A stretch of DNA of 50,412 bases from JAPLGZ01 sp038318235 (GCA_038318235.1 JBBQBY010000002.1:1-50412), one strand, 5' to 3'; counted from the first letter of the stretch, positions 40,107 through 48,232 are shown. Numbers and translations: made by a program. Notes: generated by a model not told the origin, from the sequence alone.

Positions 40107-41186
40107 TTATCTTAGAACGGCATTGGTCCAGGCCTCGATCCACTGCTCGCGATTGGCGTCGATCAAGGCTGGCTCCATCTGCGCCGGATCAATTGGCACC
40201 TCGGCAAATTGGGTAAAGAGTGCTGGCAAGGCCGCGCCAGTTAAGGCCGGATAGACATACATCTGGAGCGGCATATCTTCTTGAAAGGGCTTGCTCAACA
40301 TAAAATCGACCCATTTTTGCGCCAATTCAGGATGTTTTGCCCCTTTCAAAATCCCCACAAACTCAACTTGGCGGAAGACGCCACCGGGCAGATTGATGTT
40401 AACACTTGCCGGTTCCTTGCGGCCATCCGTTGCATAGACCACATCTGCCGGTGGACTGCTTGTGTAACTGACCACCAGCGGGCGATCACCGCTGCCGCCG
40501 GAGCCAACGGTAAAATGATCGTTGTAGGCTTCGCTCCAACCATTCGTCACCAACAGGCCATTGGCGCGCAACGCTTTCCAAAAATCTAGATACTTATCCT
40601 CCCCCAAATGGCTGATCGTCGCCAGCAGAAACGCCAATCCAGGGGAAGAGGTTGCCGGGTTCTCCACGACCAACAAATTCTTGTAGGCCGGTTTGATCAG
40701 ATCGTCCAACGTCTGTGGCAAGGGAATTCCCTTGTCGGCAAACCATTTTTTGTCGGCGTTCAAATTGATATAGCCAACATCCACGGGCAGCAGGGTATGT
40801 TTGGCATCTAGCTTCAAATCGTCCGGGATCTGAGCCAGGGCAGCGGCCTCATAGGGGACAAAAATATCGGCGGCCAATGCGCGGCTCAAAAACGTATTAT
40901 CCGTCCCATAAAAAACATCCGCGAGTGGCGCAGCTTTGCTTAGCACAATTTTGTTAAGCGCCTCGCCGGCATCGCCGAGTTGGAGAACTTGAATTTTCAC
41001 ATGGTTGGCCTGCTCAAATTGGGCTAAAACCGCATCACTCACATTAAACGAGTCGTGCGTTGCTACCACAAGCGTCACCGGTTCCTGTGCGGTGCTGCTG
41101 CTCGCCCCAGGTTGCGCAATTGGCTGACAGGCAGCCATCAACCAAGTCAAACAGAGCAGAGCGATTAAAAGCTTACTTTTGTGCAT
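40107..41186 (-). CDS. thiB: Thiamine-type ABC transporter substrate-binding lipoprotein
   Basis: 359 residues from ATG 41186 with GGAAGGGA upstream. Lipobox LMAACQP. The mature part reads TLVVATHDSFNVSDAVLAQFEQANHVKIQVLQLGDAGEALNKI, PLADVFYGTDNTFLSRALAADIFVPYEA, LLPVDVGYINLNADK, VVENPATSSPGLAFLLAT and VVSYTSSPPADV, the characteristic blocks of ThiB. It binds thiamine or its phosphates outside the membrane. First gene of the operon, directly under a TPP riboswitch. Confidence 0.93.
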   Translation of the reverse strand: MHKSKLLIALLCLTWLMAACQPIAQPGASSSTAQEPVTLVVATHDSFNVSDAVLAQFEQANHVKIQVLQLGDAGEALNKIVLSKAAPLADVFYGTDNTFLSRALAADIFVPYEAAALAQIPDDLKLDAKHTLLPVDVGYINLNADKKWFADKGIPLPQTLDDLIKPAYKNLLVVENPATSSPGLAFLLATISHLGEDKYLDFWKALRANGLLVTNGWSEAYNDHFTVGSGGSGDRPLVVSYTSSPPADVVYATDGRKEPASVNINLPGGVFRQVEFVGILKGAKHPELAQKWVDFMLSKPFQEDMPLQMYVYPALTGAALPALFTQFAEVPIDPAQMEPALIDANREQWIEAWTNAVLR

Positions 41187-41229
41187 TGGATTCCCTTCCT
41201 GCATGAACAATCAATAAAAAAACGGTCCT

Positions 41230-41263
41230 GAAAAACAAAAAACCTCACCCCAATAGGGTAAGG
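41230..41263 (-). terminator. Riboswitch-controlled intrinsic terminator
   Basis: On the minus strand CCTTACCC-tatt-GGGGTGAGG followed by TTTTTTG and TTTTT. It lies between the TPP aptamer and thiB, so ligand binding can end transcription early. Confidence 0.82.
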
Positions 41264-41285
41264 CCGCGCGTCACAAGCTGGACTT

Positions 41286-41376
41286 ATGTTTCCTACGCTG
41301 GCATTATCCAGATCAGGTATGCGGGTCGGTGGCAGAATGGCCCCCCTCTCAGCCTGGCACTTCCAAGCTCCCCCGG
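41286..41376 (-). promoter_or_regulatory. TPP riboswitch (THI box)
   Basis: On the minus strand the aptamer begins at GGGGAGC, has GGCTGAGAG (the pyrimidine-sensor helix), a variable arm, then ACCTGATCTGGATAATGCCA and GCGTAGGAAA (the diphosphate helix). This is the near-invariant THI-box consensus. With the downstream terminator it should switch thiB-thiP-thiQ off when TPP is high. Confidence 0.97.
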
Positions 41377-41394
41377 TTTATTTTGTTAAACGTC

Positions 41395-41422
41395 ATCATA
41401 CTGCAACTTACCCATATTGCAA
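41395..41422 (-). promoter_or_regulatory. Promoter of the thiamine transporter operon
   Basis: On the minus strand TTGCAA, 16 bases, TATGAT, placed so that transcription starts about 10-15 bases before the riboswitch. Confidence 0.55.
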
Positions 41423-41633
41423 ATTCGTCAGCCGCCAAATGAGGGGATCGCCCGCAAAGGGCGCAAAGAAAAAGCCGTTTTGCTTAAAGGGAACTTTGAC
41501 GGCCTTTGCGCGCCTAACTACGACACGCTTTTTGCACCGCTTTTGGTCACAAAGCAGGGCGCAGTCGAAGCCAACGATGACGACCAAGCACGCACAGACA
41601 TCGGCAGTTCAAGCGCAAGCCGAAATGACGGCG

Positions 41634-41667
41634 AAAAAATGAGGGACAACACAATGTGTTGTCCCTC
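41634..41667 (-). terminator. Terminator after the Cys-rich protein gene
   Basis: GAGGGACAACACA / TGTGTTGTCCCTC, 13-bp stem with almost no loop, followed on the minus strand by ATTTTTTCG. It ends the 43327-41728 operon. The stretch 41423-41633 shows nothing else. Confidence 0.8.
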
Positions 41668-41727
41668 ACCTCTTTTGATTAATTTTTGATTAAATTTTAC
41701 AGTAAATCTTGGCTTTTACTGCGGCAG

Positions 41728-42078
41728 TTATCCTTGGCTCGCCGTCATTGAACCAGCAGATAGATCCAGCGCGCGCTGTTCTTTGGCACATTCTGGGCAA
41801 AACTGTGGATTGACCAGTTCCAGCATATGTTTAGAGCAGATCGCAAAGGTCACTTCAACTTGCTCGCGGAGAAATTTTCGCTTTATCTCTGCTTCTAGCA
41901 ATAAATCACGGGAATTGCTGGTAATCAACAACGCCGGCACGGGACACGAATTACACAAAGCACGGCGCCAAGGGCGTTCGTTATTCGGACTGGCCTCAAT
42001 TAATCGACAAGCTTCTTTATTTTTGCCACGGAAATAATCTCCGTAAAAGTAACGGCAATTGACAATTTGGTTATTCAT
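41728..42078 (-). CDS. Cys-rich hypothetical protein
   Basis: 116 residues from ATG 42078. It starts NNQIVNCRYFYGDYFRGKNK, EACRLIEASP, then LCNSCPVPALL and ends with CPECAKEQ. Cys at 8, 24, 42 and 45 plus the late CxxC could bind a metal or an Fe-S cluster. Proteins with this pattern occur in other Chloroflexota as I recall, without assigned function. It lies 19 bases behind the winged-helix gene, in the same operon, and a terminator follows. The frame to 42180 only reads back into the neighbour. Confidence 0.72.
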   Translation of the reverse strand: MNNQIVNCRYFYGDYFRGKNKEACRLIEASPNNERPWRRALCNSCPVPALLITSNSRDLLLEAEIKRKFLREQVEVTFAICSKHMLELVNPQFCPECAKEQRALDLSAGSMTASQG

Positions 42079-42097
42079 GCAATAGCTCTGGTGGACG

Positions 42098-43327
42098 TTA
42101 ATTTTCCCAGAAAGGCGATTCGTCCTCATCCGGATAATCCGGCAAATCGGGATCATCGTCCAGCAGCGTGTCTGGATCAATATAAAGCTGCTCAGCTAGT
42201 TGCTCTTTACGGGCTTGTTGCTCTGGCAACAAATAGCCGAATTCATATTCCAAGCTGATCAACGTTTCTAATTCCGCTTCGAGCAGGTGAAAATCACTAT
42301 GCGACAACTGTTCGCTGATCTCATCGCCATCGCGACAACTATCTAAATAGGCCTCATAACTGGCGCAAGAGCTTTCTAACAGATCGCCAAATTCATTCGC
42401 CAGTTCACCTTCGGGCATCTCGGCCAACAACTCGCCCCATTCATGATTAAACTCATCGGAGCCGGCAATCGTGAAATCGGTCAATTGATCGGCCACATGG
42501 CGGGGTACCCCGCTTAGGTTGCGCCGGTCTGGCACAAACATTGTGTCATCATCGGCAAACGAATAGCCTTGGCCCTGGCGAAACCGCAAAAGACTATATT
42601 GGTGCAAGACATAATGCAAATCATCCGCCGGGGTGGTTTCACTAAAAAAACCACGGCCAATCAGACGCGCCGCCAACTCGGCTGCCGGCATGGCGGTGCG
42701 CGAACTGCGATCTTTGGATACGATCTCTTCCGCCATCAACGCTAATTGAATGTTACGATTCTGGATCGCACTGTTGTCACGAATTTCGCGCGGCTGCAGA
42801 CGTAGCATATAATGACCATCAATCGCATTATTGGCTTTGATTAAAATATCATCACGGCCTTGGCCGCCAGCCTGTTCAATCCATTCTACAAAGTCTTGGC
42901 CCAACCGCAAAGACCAGGTGCGGCGCTCGATACAGGCTTCGGCTTCAAGCGTAACGCCACCCATCAACTCGATCTGCAACTTGCGCTCATCGGGCTTACT
43001 GGTTTGAAAGAACTGCGGAAAAAAGACCGCATGCTCCAGTTCGTCCAATAACAAGTAGCCTTTGCGGGCCTCGTCATTGGTGAGCGGATGACGAAAAGTA
43101 TTGCCTTGCAGCAAGCAGGACAACCAACCATAATGGCTTGTTGTCACGGGCACGGCCTGAAATAACTGACCAATGGCGCGATAAACAGCACGCCGCGCCC
43201 CTTTTGTGATCGGTCGCTGATGCTCAATGTGAGAAATAAGGGTATCCACGCTGAGTGGTTGCGGCGAATTGCTAAGGACACGCGCCACACAGTTCACATA
43301 GCTTGGATAGCGTGCATGATTGGTCAT
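42098..43327 (-). CDS. Hypothetical protein with N-terminal HARE/winged-helix-like domain
   Basis: 409 residues, AGGAAGG before the ATG. Residues 1-75 (SYVNCVARVLSNSPQPLSVD, TLISHIEH..PITKGARRAVYRAI, SHYGWL) form a winged-helix pattern like HARE-HTH domains or RNA polymerase delta. The middle (about 90-300) contains beta and helical segments of a family I do not recognise. The C-terminal 100 residues are very acidic, ending LLDDDPDLPDYPDEDESPFW, again reminiscent of RNA polymerase delta-like acidic tails. The next gene is the Cys-rich protein. A transcription-related role is inference. Confidence 0.65.
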   Translation of the reverse strand: MTNHARYPSYVNCVARVLSNSPQPLSVDTLISHIEHQRPITKGARRAVYRAIGQLFQAVPVTTSHYGWLSCLLQGNTFRHPLTNDEARKGYLLLDELEHAVFFPQFFQTSKPDERKLQIELMGGVTLEAEACIERRTWSLRLGQDFVEWIEQAGGQGRDDILIKANNAIDGHYMLRLQPREIRDNSAIQNRNIQLALMAEEIVSKDRSSRTAMPAAELAARLIGRGFFSETTPADDLHYVLHQYSLLRFRQGQGYSFADDDTMFVPDRRNLSGVPRHVADQLTDFTIAGSDEFNHEWGELLAEMPEGELANEFGDLLESSCASYEAYLDSCRDGDEISEQLSHSDFHLLEAELETLISLEYEFGYLLPEQQARKEQLAEQLYIDPDTLLDDDPDLPDYPDEDESPFWEN

Positions 43328-43798
43328 AAAAAGAATACCTTCCTAGACTACTTTCAAGCTGTAGCCATGTTTAGATGTAGTCAGCGAACAAGCCGAAATG
43401 ATCAACTCGCATGCTGAGTGGGCTTATAAGCAGAGTGGGCTGATGGCCAGACCCCTATGCTTTGCCGCAAATTTCGATCAAATTTTCACAAAATTACTTT
43501 TATGAAAAAACACAGCCTAGACGTTCCTTTGCATGAACGCTGTCACTACCTTTATTGCTTGCCTTTATTGCTTGCGGTCAACACACATCCATTATCGCGC
43601 AATCATGGGCAAATGTCTACCAGCAAATATTAAAATTAGCTTAAACACTTTTGTTTATCATAACACAAATTTTACAAAAGTAACTACGTAAATTACGGAA
43701 TTTTTCGATCCCACTATACCGCAAATTTCCGTGTAAGCTGTAAGCTCGCTCATTGGTGAAACTTTGATCAATTCGGATTGATTACAGCCAGAATCATT
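43328..43798. other. AT-rich intergenic region between divergent genes
   Basis: No gene seen. It contains a 13-base direct repeat (ctttattgcttgc, twice at about 43551-43576) and T/A-rich stretches at 43620-43720 that probably house the divergent promoters. No attenuator or T-box recognised in front of threonine synthase. Confidence 0.4.
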
Positions 43799-45130
43799 AT
43801 GCCAATATCAGTGGATTCCGCTTTCCTGACGTCCCTGCGTTGTTTACGTTGTGGTGCCGAATATGCCCCGACCGCCGTTGAATATGTCTGCGCCTGTCGG
43901 CCAAATCAAGGCAGCGACTTGGGTACGCTTGATGTGCAATACGACTACGCCGCGATTCACCAGGCCATCACCCCCGCCGCCATAGTGGCGGATCCTGATC
44001 GCTCGATTGGGCATTACTGGCCGCTTTTACCGATTGCCAATCGCCAAAGTTTACCGCCCCTCGCCGTGGGGAATACGCCGCTCACCCATGCAAAACGTTT
44101 GGGCGCAGTGATTGGTTTCACCCAACTCTATCTCAAAGACGATGGCCGTAACCCCAGTGCTTCGTTCAAAGATCGCGCCTCGGCGATTGCGGTGGCCCGC
44201 GCCCAAACGGCTAAACAGGCGATCATTGCCACCGCCAGCACAGGTAACGCCGCGGCCGCGTTGGCCAGCCAATGTGCGGCGGCCGGTCAACCGAATATTA
44301 TCTTTGTCCCCAAGACCGCACCCCAAGCCAAAATCGCCCAATTATTAGTCTATGGCAGCACCGTGCTGACCATCGATGGCACCTATGATCAAGCCTTTGA
44401 CTTGTGTCAGGCCGCATGTCAGGCGTTTGGCTGGTATAACCGCAACACTGGTTACAATCCGTATATGACGGAAGGGAAGAAGACGGTATCGTTTGAAATT
44501 GCGGAACAGTTGGGGATACGGGATACGGGATACGGGGTACGAAACACACCTAATCCCGTATCCCGTATCCCATATCCCATCTTTGTCGCGCCCGATGCCG
44601 TCTTTGTCGCCGTGGGTGATGGGTGCATTATGGGTGGCGTACATAAAGGTTTCAAAGATTTATTGGCACTGGGCTGGATCGAGAAGATGCCGCGCTTATA
44701 TGGCATACAATCAACCCAAAGCGCCGCGCTATATAACGCGTGGCGCGCGGGATTAGATATTCCTGAGCCCGTGCAAGCGACAACGCGCGCCGATAGCATT
44801 AACGTCGATGCGCCGCGCGATGCGGTCAAGGCGCTCAACGCCGTGCGCCAGACCAATGGCGCCTTTATTGCCGTGCCAGACGCCGAAATTCTGGCCGCTA
44901 TCTTACCGTTAGCCCGCCTGGGTGCGGTCTTTGCCGAACCCGCGGGCGCCACCGCGTATGCCGGTCTGTTGCAAGCAGCGCGCGATCAACTGGTCGGACC
45001 GGATGAAACGATTGTGGCGATCAACACAGGGAGCGGTCTGAAGGATGTCAATGCCGCGATCCAGGTGGCAGGCGCGACAATGATCATTGAGCCAACGTTG
45101 GATGCGGTGAAAAAGCATTTACGATTGTAG
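43799..45130 (+). CDS. thrC: Threonine synthase with palindrome-derived insertion
   Basis: 443 residues from ATG 43799. An N-terminal zinc-ribbon-like start (LRCLRCGAEYAP..., VCACRP) is followed by a fold-type II PLP enzyme: PLP Lys K124 in NPSASFKDRASA, Asn loop TASTGNAAAAL, GYNPYMTEGKKTVSFEIAEQL and VGDGCIMGGVHKGF. It converts O-phosphohomoserine to threonine. Between EIAEQLG and PDAVFVAVGDG there is an extra stretch of about 20 residues (IRDTGYGVRNTPNPVSRIPY) absent from the usual sequence at this point, encoded by a palindrome. The stop codon lies inside another palindrome. Whether the insertion is tolerated is unknown, but the frame and all catalytic motifs are kept. Confidence 0.9.
   Translation: MPISVDSAFLTSLRCLRCGAEYAPTAVEYVCACRPNQGSDLGTLDVQYDYAAIHQAITPAAIVADPDRSIGHYWPLLPIANRQSLPPLAVGNTPLTHAKRLGAVIGFTQLYLKDDGRNPSASFKDRASAIAVARAQTAKQAIIATASTGNAAAALASQCAAAGQPNIIFVPKTAPQAKIAQLLVYGSTVLTIDGTYDQAFDLCQAACQAFGWYNRNTGYNPYMTEGKKTVSFEIAEQLGIRDTGYGVRNTPNPVSRIPYPIFVAPDAVFVAVGDGCIMGGVHKGFKDLLALGWIEKMPRLYGIQSTQSAALYNAWRAGLDIPEPVQATTRADSINVDAPRDAVKALNAVRQTNGAFIAVPDAEILAAILPLARLGAVFAEPAGATAYAGLLQAARDQLVGPDETIVAINTGSGLKDVNAAIQVAGATMIIEPTLDAVKKHLRL
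44513..44579 (+). repeat. In-frame palindrome inside threonine synthase
   Basis: Repeated gggatac units (44513-44537) pair with gtatccc units (44555-44579). The same gggatac/gtatccc words with a ctaatccc junction occur in the intergenic palindrome at 23642-23704. It adds about 20 residues without shifting the frame. Confidence 0.88.
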
Positions 45131-45193
45131 ATTTACGATTGACGAAGCTGCTTCGTAGACGGTGTATCTCGTCAATCGTAAATCTACAATCGT
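45121..45193. repeat. Palindrome overlapping the thrC stop codon
   Basis: ACGATTGTAGATTTACGATT plus GACGA (45121-45145) is the exact complement of 45169-45193: 25-bp perfect arms. The TAG of thrC (45128-45130) lies in the left arm. Could double as transcription end. Confidence 0.85.
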
Positions 45194-45235
45194 AAATCCC
45201 CGCTTGACGCCATCAATTGCGCCATGTAAACTGAG

Positions 45236-45393
45236 CCACAAAGTTAATTACCAAGCGACCCCACCCTAACCCTCCCCAAACAGGGAGGGAACTGTTGATC
45301 GAATAGATCGACCATCGTCTTCTGTCCGTGCTCGGTCCCCTCCCTGTTTGGGGAGGGTTAGGGTGGGGTTAGCCGTTACCCACAAAGTTAATT
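45236..45393. repeat. 62-bp-stem palindrome flanked by a 14-bp direct repeat
   Basis: Perfect 31-bp arms (45259-45289 and 45338-45368; ccccaccctaaccctcccca...). The element is bracketed by CCACAAAGTTAATT at 45236-45249 and 45380-45393, which looks like a target-site duplication. It fills the gap between the two PLP-enzyme genes. Confidence 0.85.
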
Positions 45394-45423
45394 TCGATCA
45401 TTTAGCAAGGACACAGCAACCCA

Positions 45424-46806
45424 ATGAAACCAATTATCCCTGGCCCCACCTATGCCGAAATGCGCAATCCATTATTGTTGCCTGCTGCGCTGCGGATAGC
45501 GGCCAATAACGCACGCCAGGATGAAATTAACCCATTCAACCTCTTTAACATCAACTGGAAAAATACCAGTGAACAGATAGACAAGCTTGTGCTGCCCAAG
45601 GAGCTCACTGGCGTGCAGGCGAATATTATTGTGTTGAGCGGACGCAATTTTCCCAGCGGCAGCATGAAGGTTGGGCCGGCCTATGTCACACTCGCCGAAG
45701 CCGAAGCGCTCACCCAGTTGCGCCCAGGTGATAAGTCCATTGTTGGCCCTAGCACAGGCAATTTTGGGATTGGCACCGCCTATGTCGGCCTGCTCAAAGG
45801 CTATCAGACGATCGTCGTGATGCCCGACAACATGAGCCAAGAACGCTACGAACGCATCCGCAACTATGAAGGGTCGCTGGATCTGACGCCCGGCACCGAA
45901 TCTGATGTGATCTTGACGCTGGAGCGCACACACAAGGCCTATATTGCGCATCCTGAAAAATATGTCGTGCTGGCTCAATTTGAACTGCTGCCCAACTATC
46001 GCTTCCATCGCCACGTCACGGGGGATGCGGTGGTGCAGGCGGCGCAAGGCGTTGGCAACAGTCAGGTGGCGGCCTTTGTCAGCGCGCCGGGCAGTGCAGG
46101 CACGCTGGCCGCTGGCGATTTTATCAAATCACGTTGGGCCGACAGCAAGATCGTGGCATTGGAGCCACGCCAGTGCAGCACGTTATTTAACGGCGGCCAG
46201 GGCCAACACCGCATTGAAGGCATCGGCGACAAGATGGTGACGCTGATCCACAATGTCTATAACACGGATCTGCTGATGTTGATCAATGACGAAGAGACGG
46301 TGCGCGGCATGGAAGTGATGCAGGCTGGCACGCATATTCTGGTTGATCGCTTGGGCGTGCCCAGCGCCGAGGCCTGCCATCTCTTCGGTAAATTCGGCCC
46401 TAGTTGTATCTGCAACATTGTCGGCGCGATCAAGACGGCCAAATATCTCGGGCTCGGTCCGAATGACAATGTGGTGACGATTGCCACCGATTCTTACGAC
46501 CGCTATCCGTCGGTGAGCCAGGCGCTCTATGCGCGCAACGGCGGTCAACCGCATGATGACCAGTTGGAATTATGGGCAAAGAGTGTTTTCCTCGGCGCGA
46601 GCTTGGGTGAGGTGGTCGATCTGAGTGAAGACGGCCAACATGAACGCTTGCAGAAAATGAAGGAAGATCTCTGGATCAATTTCGGTTATACGCGTGATTA
46701 TATTGGCCGGATGGCGAGCCAAGATTTCTGGGACGGAGAGTACGCGAAGATCGAGGCGATTGATCCGTTGATTGAGCAGATGCGCGGGGCGTTGCCGGTT
46801 GGGTAA
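45424..46806 (+). CDS. PLP-dependent fold-type II enzyme (cysteine/threonine synthase-like)
   Basis: 460 residues. PLP Lys K82 in FPSGSMKVGPAY, Asn loop VGPSTGNFGIG, and phosphate-binding loop APGSAGTLAAGD, the three landmarks of the tryptophan synthase beta superfamily. The start TYAEMRNPLLLPAALRIAA, NPFNLFNINW and the C-terminal third (TDSYDRYPSVSQALYARNGG, NFGYTRDYIGRMASQDFWDGE) are not typical of cysteine synthase or threonine synthase. It sits behind thrC, separated by palindromes. Substrate is unknown; a beta-replacement or lyase reaction on an amino acid is the reasonable expectation. Confidence 0.85.
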   Translation: MKPIIPGPTYAEMRNPLLLPAALRIAANNARQDEINPFNLFNINWKNTSEQIDKLVLPKELTGVQANIIVLSGRNFPSGSMKVGPAYVTLAEAEALTQLRPGDKSIVGPSTGNFGIGTAYVGLLKGYQTIVVMPDNMSQERYERIRNYEGSLDLTPGTESDVILTLERTHKAYIAHPEKYVVLAQFELLPNYRFHRHVTGDAVVQAAQGVGNSQVAAFVSAPGSAGTLAAGDFIKSRWADSKIVALEPRQCSTLFNGGQGQHRIEGIGDKMVTLIHNVYNTDLLMLINDEETVRGMEVMQAGTHILVDRLGVPSAEACHLFGKFGPSCICNIVGAIKTAKYLGLGPNDNVVTIATDSYDRYPSVSQALYARNGGQPHDDQLELWAKSVFLGASLGEVVDLSEDGQHERLQKMKEDLWINFGYTRDYIGRMASQDFWDGEYAKIEAIDPLIEQMRGALPVG

Positions 46807-46852
46807 AATTTGTTATCCCCGCAAATCGCAACGGCAGGAATAAATTCCGCGG

Positions 46853-46948
46853 CGAATGAATTCGGCAACTGACAGTAACAAGTCGCCGCAGCGACTAAAC
46901 GCCTAGTGCCTGCGGGCACTTCCTATTGTCAGCTGCCGAATTCATTCG
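46853..46948. repeat. Three-way-junction palindrome, second copy
   Basis: 31-bp arms (27 matches) at 46853-46883 and 46918-46948. The centre holds agtcgccgcagcgact and gtgcctgcgggcac, as in the innermost unit at 34658-34729. It ends 25 bases from the stop of the Y1 transposase remnant. Confidence 0.85.
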
Positions 46949-46972
46949 TTGCGAAAAAAATCGCAATTTCTC

Positions 46973-47167
46973 TCATCCACCATCATCCATTTCCCCCAAA
47001 TTTTCCGGCCCCAAATTCCATTCGTGCGTCGCTTCCCATGCCGCCAACGTGGATTGTTGCGCATGATGTTGCTTCTGGTTGAGCACATAGGCCTTCACCG
47101 TCTCGATCGCTTTTTCCGACACGCTTAATACGCCATAGCCGATTTGTTTGGGAGCTACTAGCCCCAC
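46973..47167 (-). pseudogene. Y1 (IS200/REP-associated) transposase remnant
   Basis: The frame gives QIGYGVLSVSEKAIETVKAY, VLNQKQHHAQQSTLAAWEAT. The pattern GYG-x2-SVS...Y-x2-NQ-x2-HH is the C-terminal end of Y1 HUH transposases of the IS200/IS605 and RAYT groups. The catalytic HUH and Tyr parts are missing: the 5' side is cut off at the edge of the 47173 palindrome. Palindromes flank it on both sides. RAYT proteins mobilise REP hairpins, so this may be the fossil of the enzyme that spread the hairpins of this genome. Confidence 0.72.
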
Positions 47168-47172
47168 CCTAG

Positions 47173-47291
47173 CCCCACCCTAGCCCTCCCTAGGGAGGGG
47201 ACAGTCACGGGGTGGATTTGCATCAAGGGACAAAAGAAAAATCTGCATCCTACCCTTCACGGTCCCCTCCCTGGGGAGGGCTAGGGTGGGG
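47173..47291. repeat. Palindrome of the ccccaccctagccctccc family
   Basis: 28-bp arms at 47173-47200 and 47264-47291, one mismatch, related in sequence to the arms at 45259-45368 and sharing 23 bases (47284-47306) with 29622-29644. It truncates the Y1 transposase frame. Confidence 0.85.
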
Positions 47292-47328
47292 CGGCTTAGT
47301 AGTTACAAAAATAGTTAAAATTATTCGA

Positions 47329-47364
47329 GCATCTCGCACCGCCTAATTAGGCGGTGCGAGATGC
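47329..47364. terminator. 36-bp perfect palindrome after the creatininase gene
   Basis: GCATCTCGCACCGCCTAA and its exact complement with no loop, 32 bases past the stop of the minus-strand creatininase gene. On that strand it is followed by the AT-rich tcgaataatttt, so it may terminate transcription, though there is no clean T-run. Confidence 0.6.
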
Positions 47365-47395
47365 ATTCCAAAAATTCAGGAATTACGTGGTAAGT

Positions 47396-48169
47396 TTAGC
47401 TAGCCGCCTGATAAAAGGCCACGAAGAAATCACTCACGCGTTGGACAACTACTTCCATCAATTGTTTGCCTTCCTCTGCTGACGACAAGCCAGGGTTATC
47501 GCTGTAACCAGTGCTGGCCGCCCAAGCGCCGTGGACCTGCATTGTAGCGCCGGACAAATCGGCAAAGAGCCCTTGACTGGTTTTTGATGTGTCTTGCACT
47601 TGCTGCATGCCTTCGGGATCGACCAGCTCAGGCCGCAGCCCTAGCACCATCGACGTTTCAAAGCGGCCAGCGTGACCAGGGATTTGCGCATTGGGCACCA
47701 ACCCCTGTTCGACCAATGCCGAGCGCGCAATATCCCAATAGGCGCCCGTGACAATGCTTACGTCATGGCCCAGGCGGTTGACAAAGTCCAGCCCGACCAC
47801 CGCGTTGGAATCGGTGTTGCCGCCGTGGCCGTTGAGCACGATGAGCTTGCGGAAGCCACTCAGGGCCAAGCCTTCCAAGATGTCCGTGACCGCGGCCATG
47901 AAGGTGGCGCTGGACAGCGAAAGCACGCCAGCAAACGGGCGATGGTGATGCGAATTGCCATAACAGATCACCGGCGCCACTAGCACTTGCACCTTGTCTG
48001 CCGCCTGTTCGGCAGCGCGCTGAGCCACCGTACCACATAGCAGCGTATCGGTGAGAATAGCCATGTGCGGGCCATGTTGTTCGATGGCGGCGGTGGGCAA
48101 TACGGCGATCGCATTGGGGGCCGCGCGCTTGATCTGTTCGCGCGTCATTTCGGCCAGTAAAACGGTCAT
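47396..48169 (-). CDS. Creatininase family amidohydrolase
   Basis: 257 residues, AGGAGAG before the ATG. Metal ligands of the family are visible: E30 and H32 in IEQHGPHMA, D41 in LTDTLL, the NGHGGN loop, and Glu in GHAGRFETSMVLG. The family includes creatininase, the riboflavin/mycofactocin-type MftE peptidase and F420-related proteins. No mycofactocin or riboflavin neighbours are present, so the substrate cannot be named. Standard length. Confidence 0.92.
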   Translation of the reverse strand: MTVLLAEMTREQIKRAAPNAIAVLPTAAIEQHGPHMAILTDTLLCGTVAQRAAEQAADKVQVLVAPVICYGNSHHHRPFAGVLSLSSATFMAAVTDILEGLALSGFRKLIVLNGHGGNTDSNAVVGLDFVNRLGHDVSIVTGAYWDIARSALVEQGLVPNAQIPGHAGRFETSMVLGLRPELVDPEGMQQVQDTSKTSQGLFADLSGATMQVHGAWAASTGYSDNPGLSSAEEGKQLMEVVVQRVSDFFVAFYQAAS

Positions 48170-48203
48170 GTTAATTTCTCTCCTTTTGTGGATCGCAACA
48201 TTA

Positions 48204-48232
48204 TAGACAGCAGATTATCTGGATGATATAAT
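48204..48232 (+). promoter_or_regulatory. Promoter of the RHH-like/HNH pair
   Basis: TAGACA, 17 bases, TATAAT preceded by TGA (extended -10); leader of about 110 bases before ATG 48352. Confidence 0.75.

Noticed and set aside
41286..41642. Plus-strand open frame over the thiB upstream region
   Set aside because: It runs through the TPP riboswitch and its promoter on the other strand; composition not protein-like.
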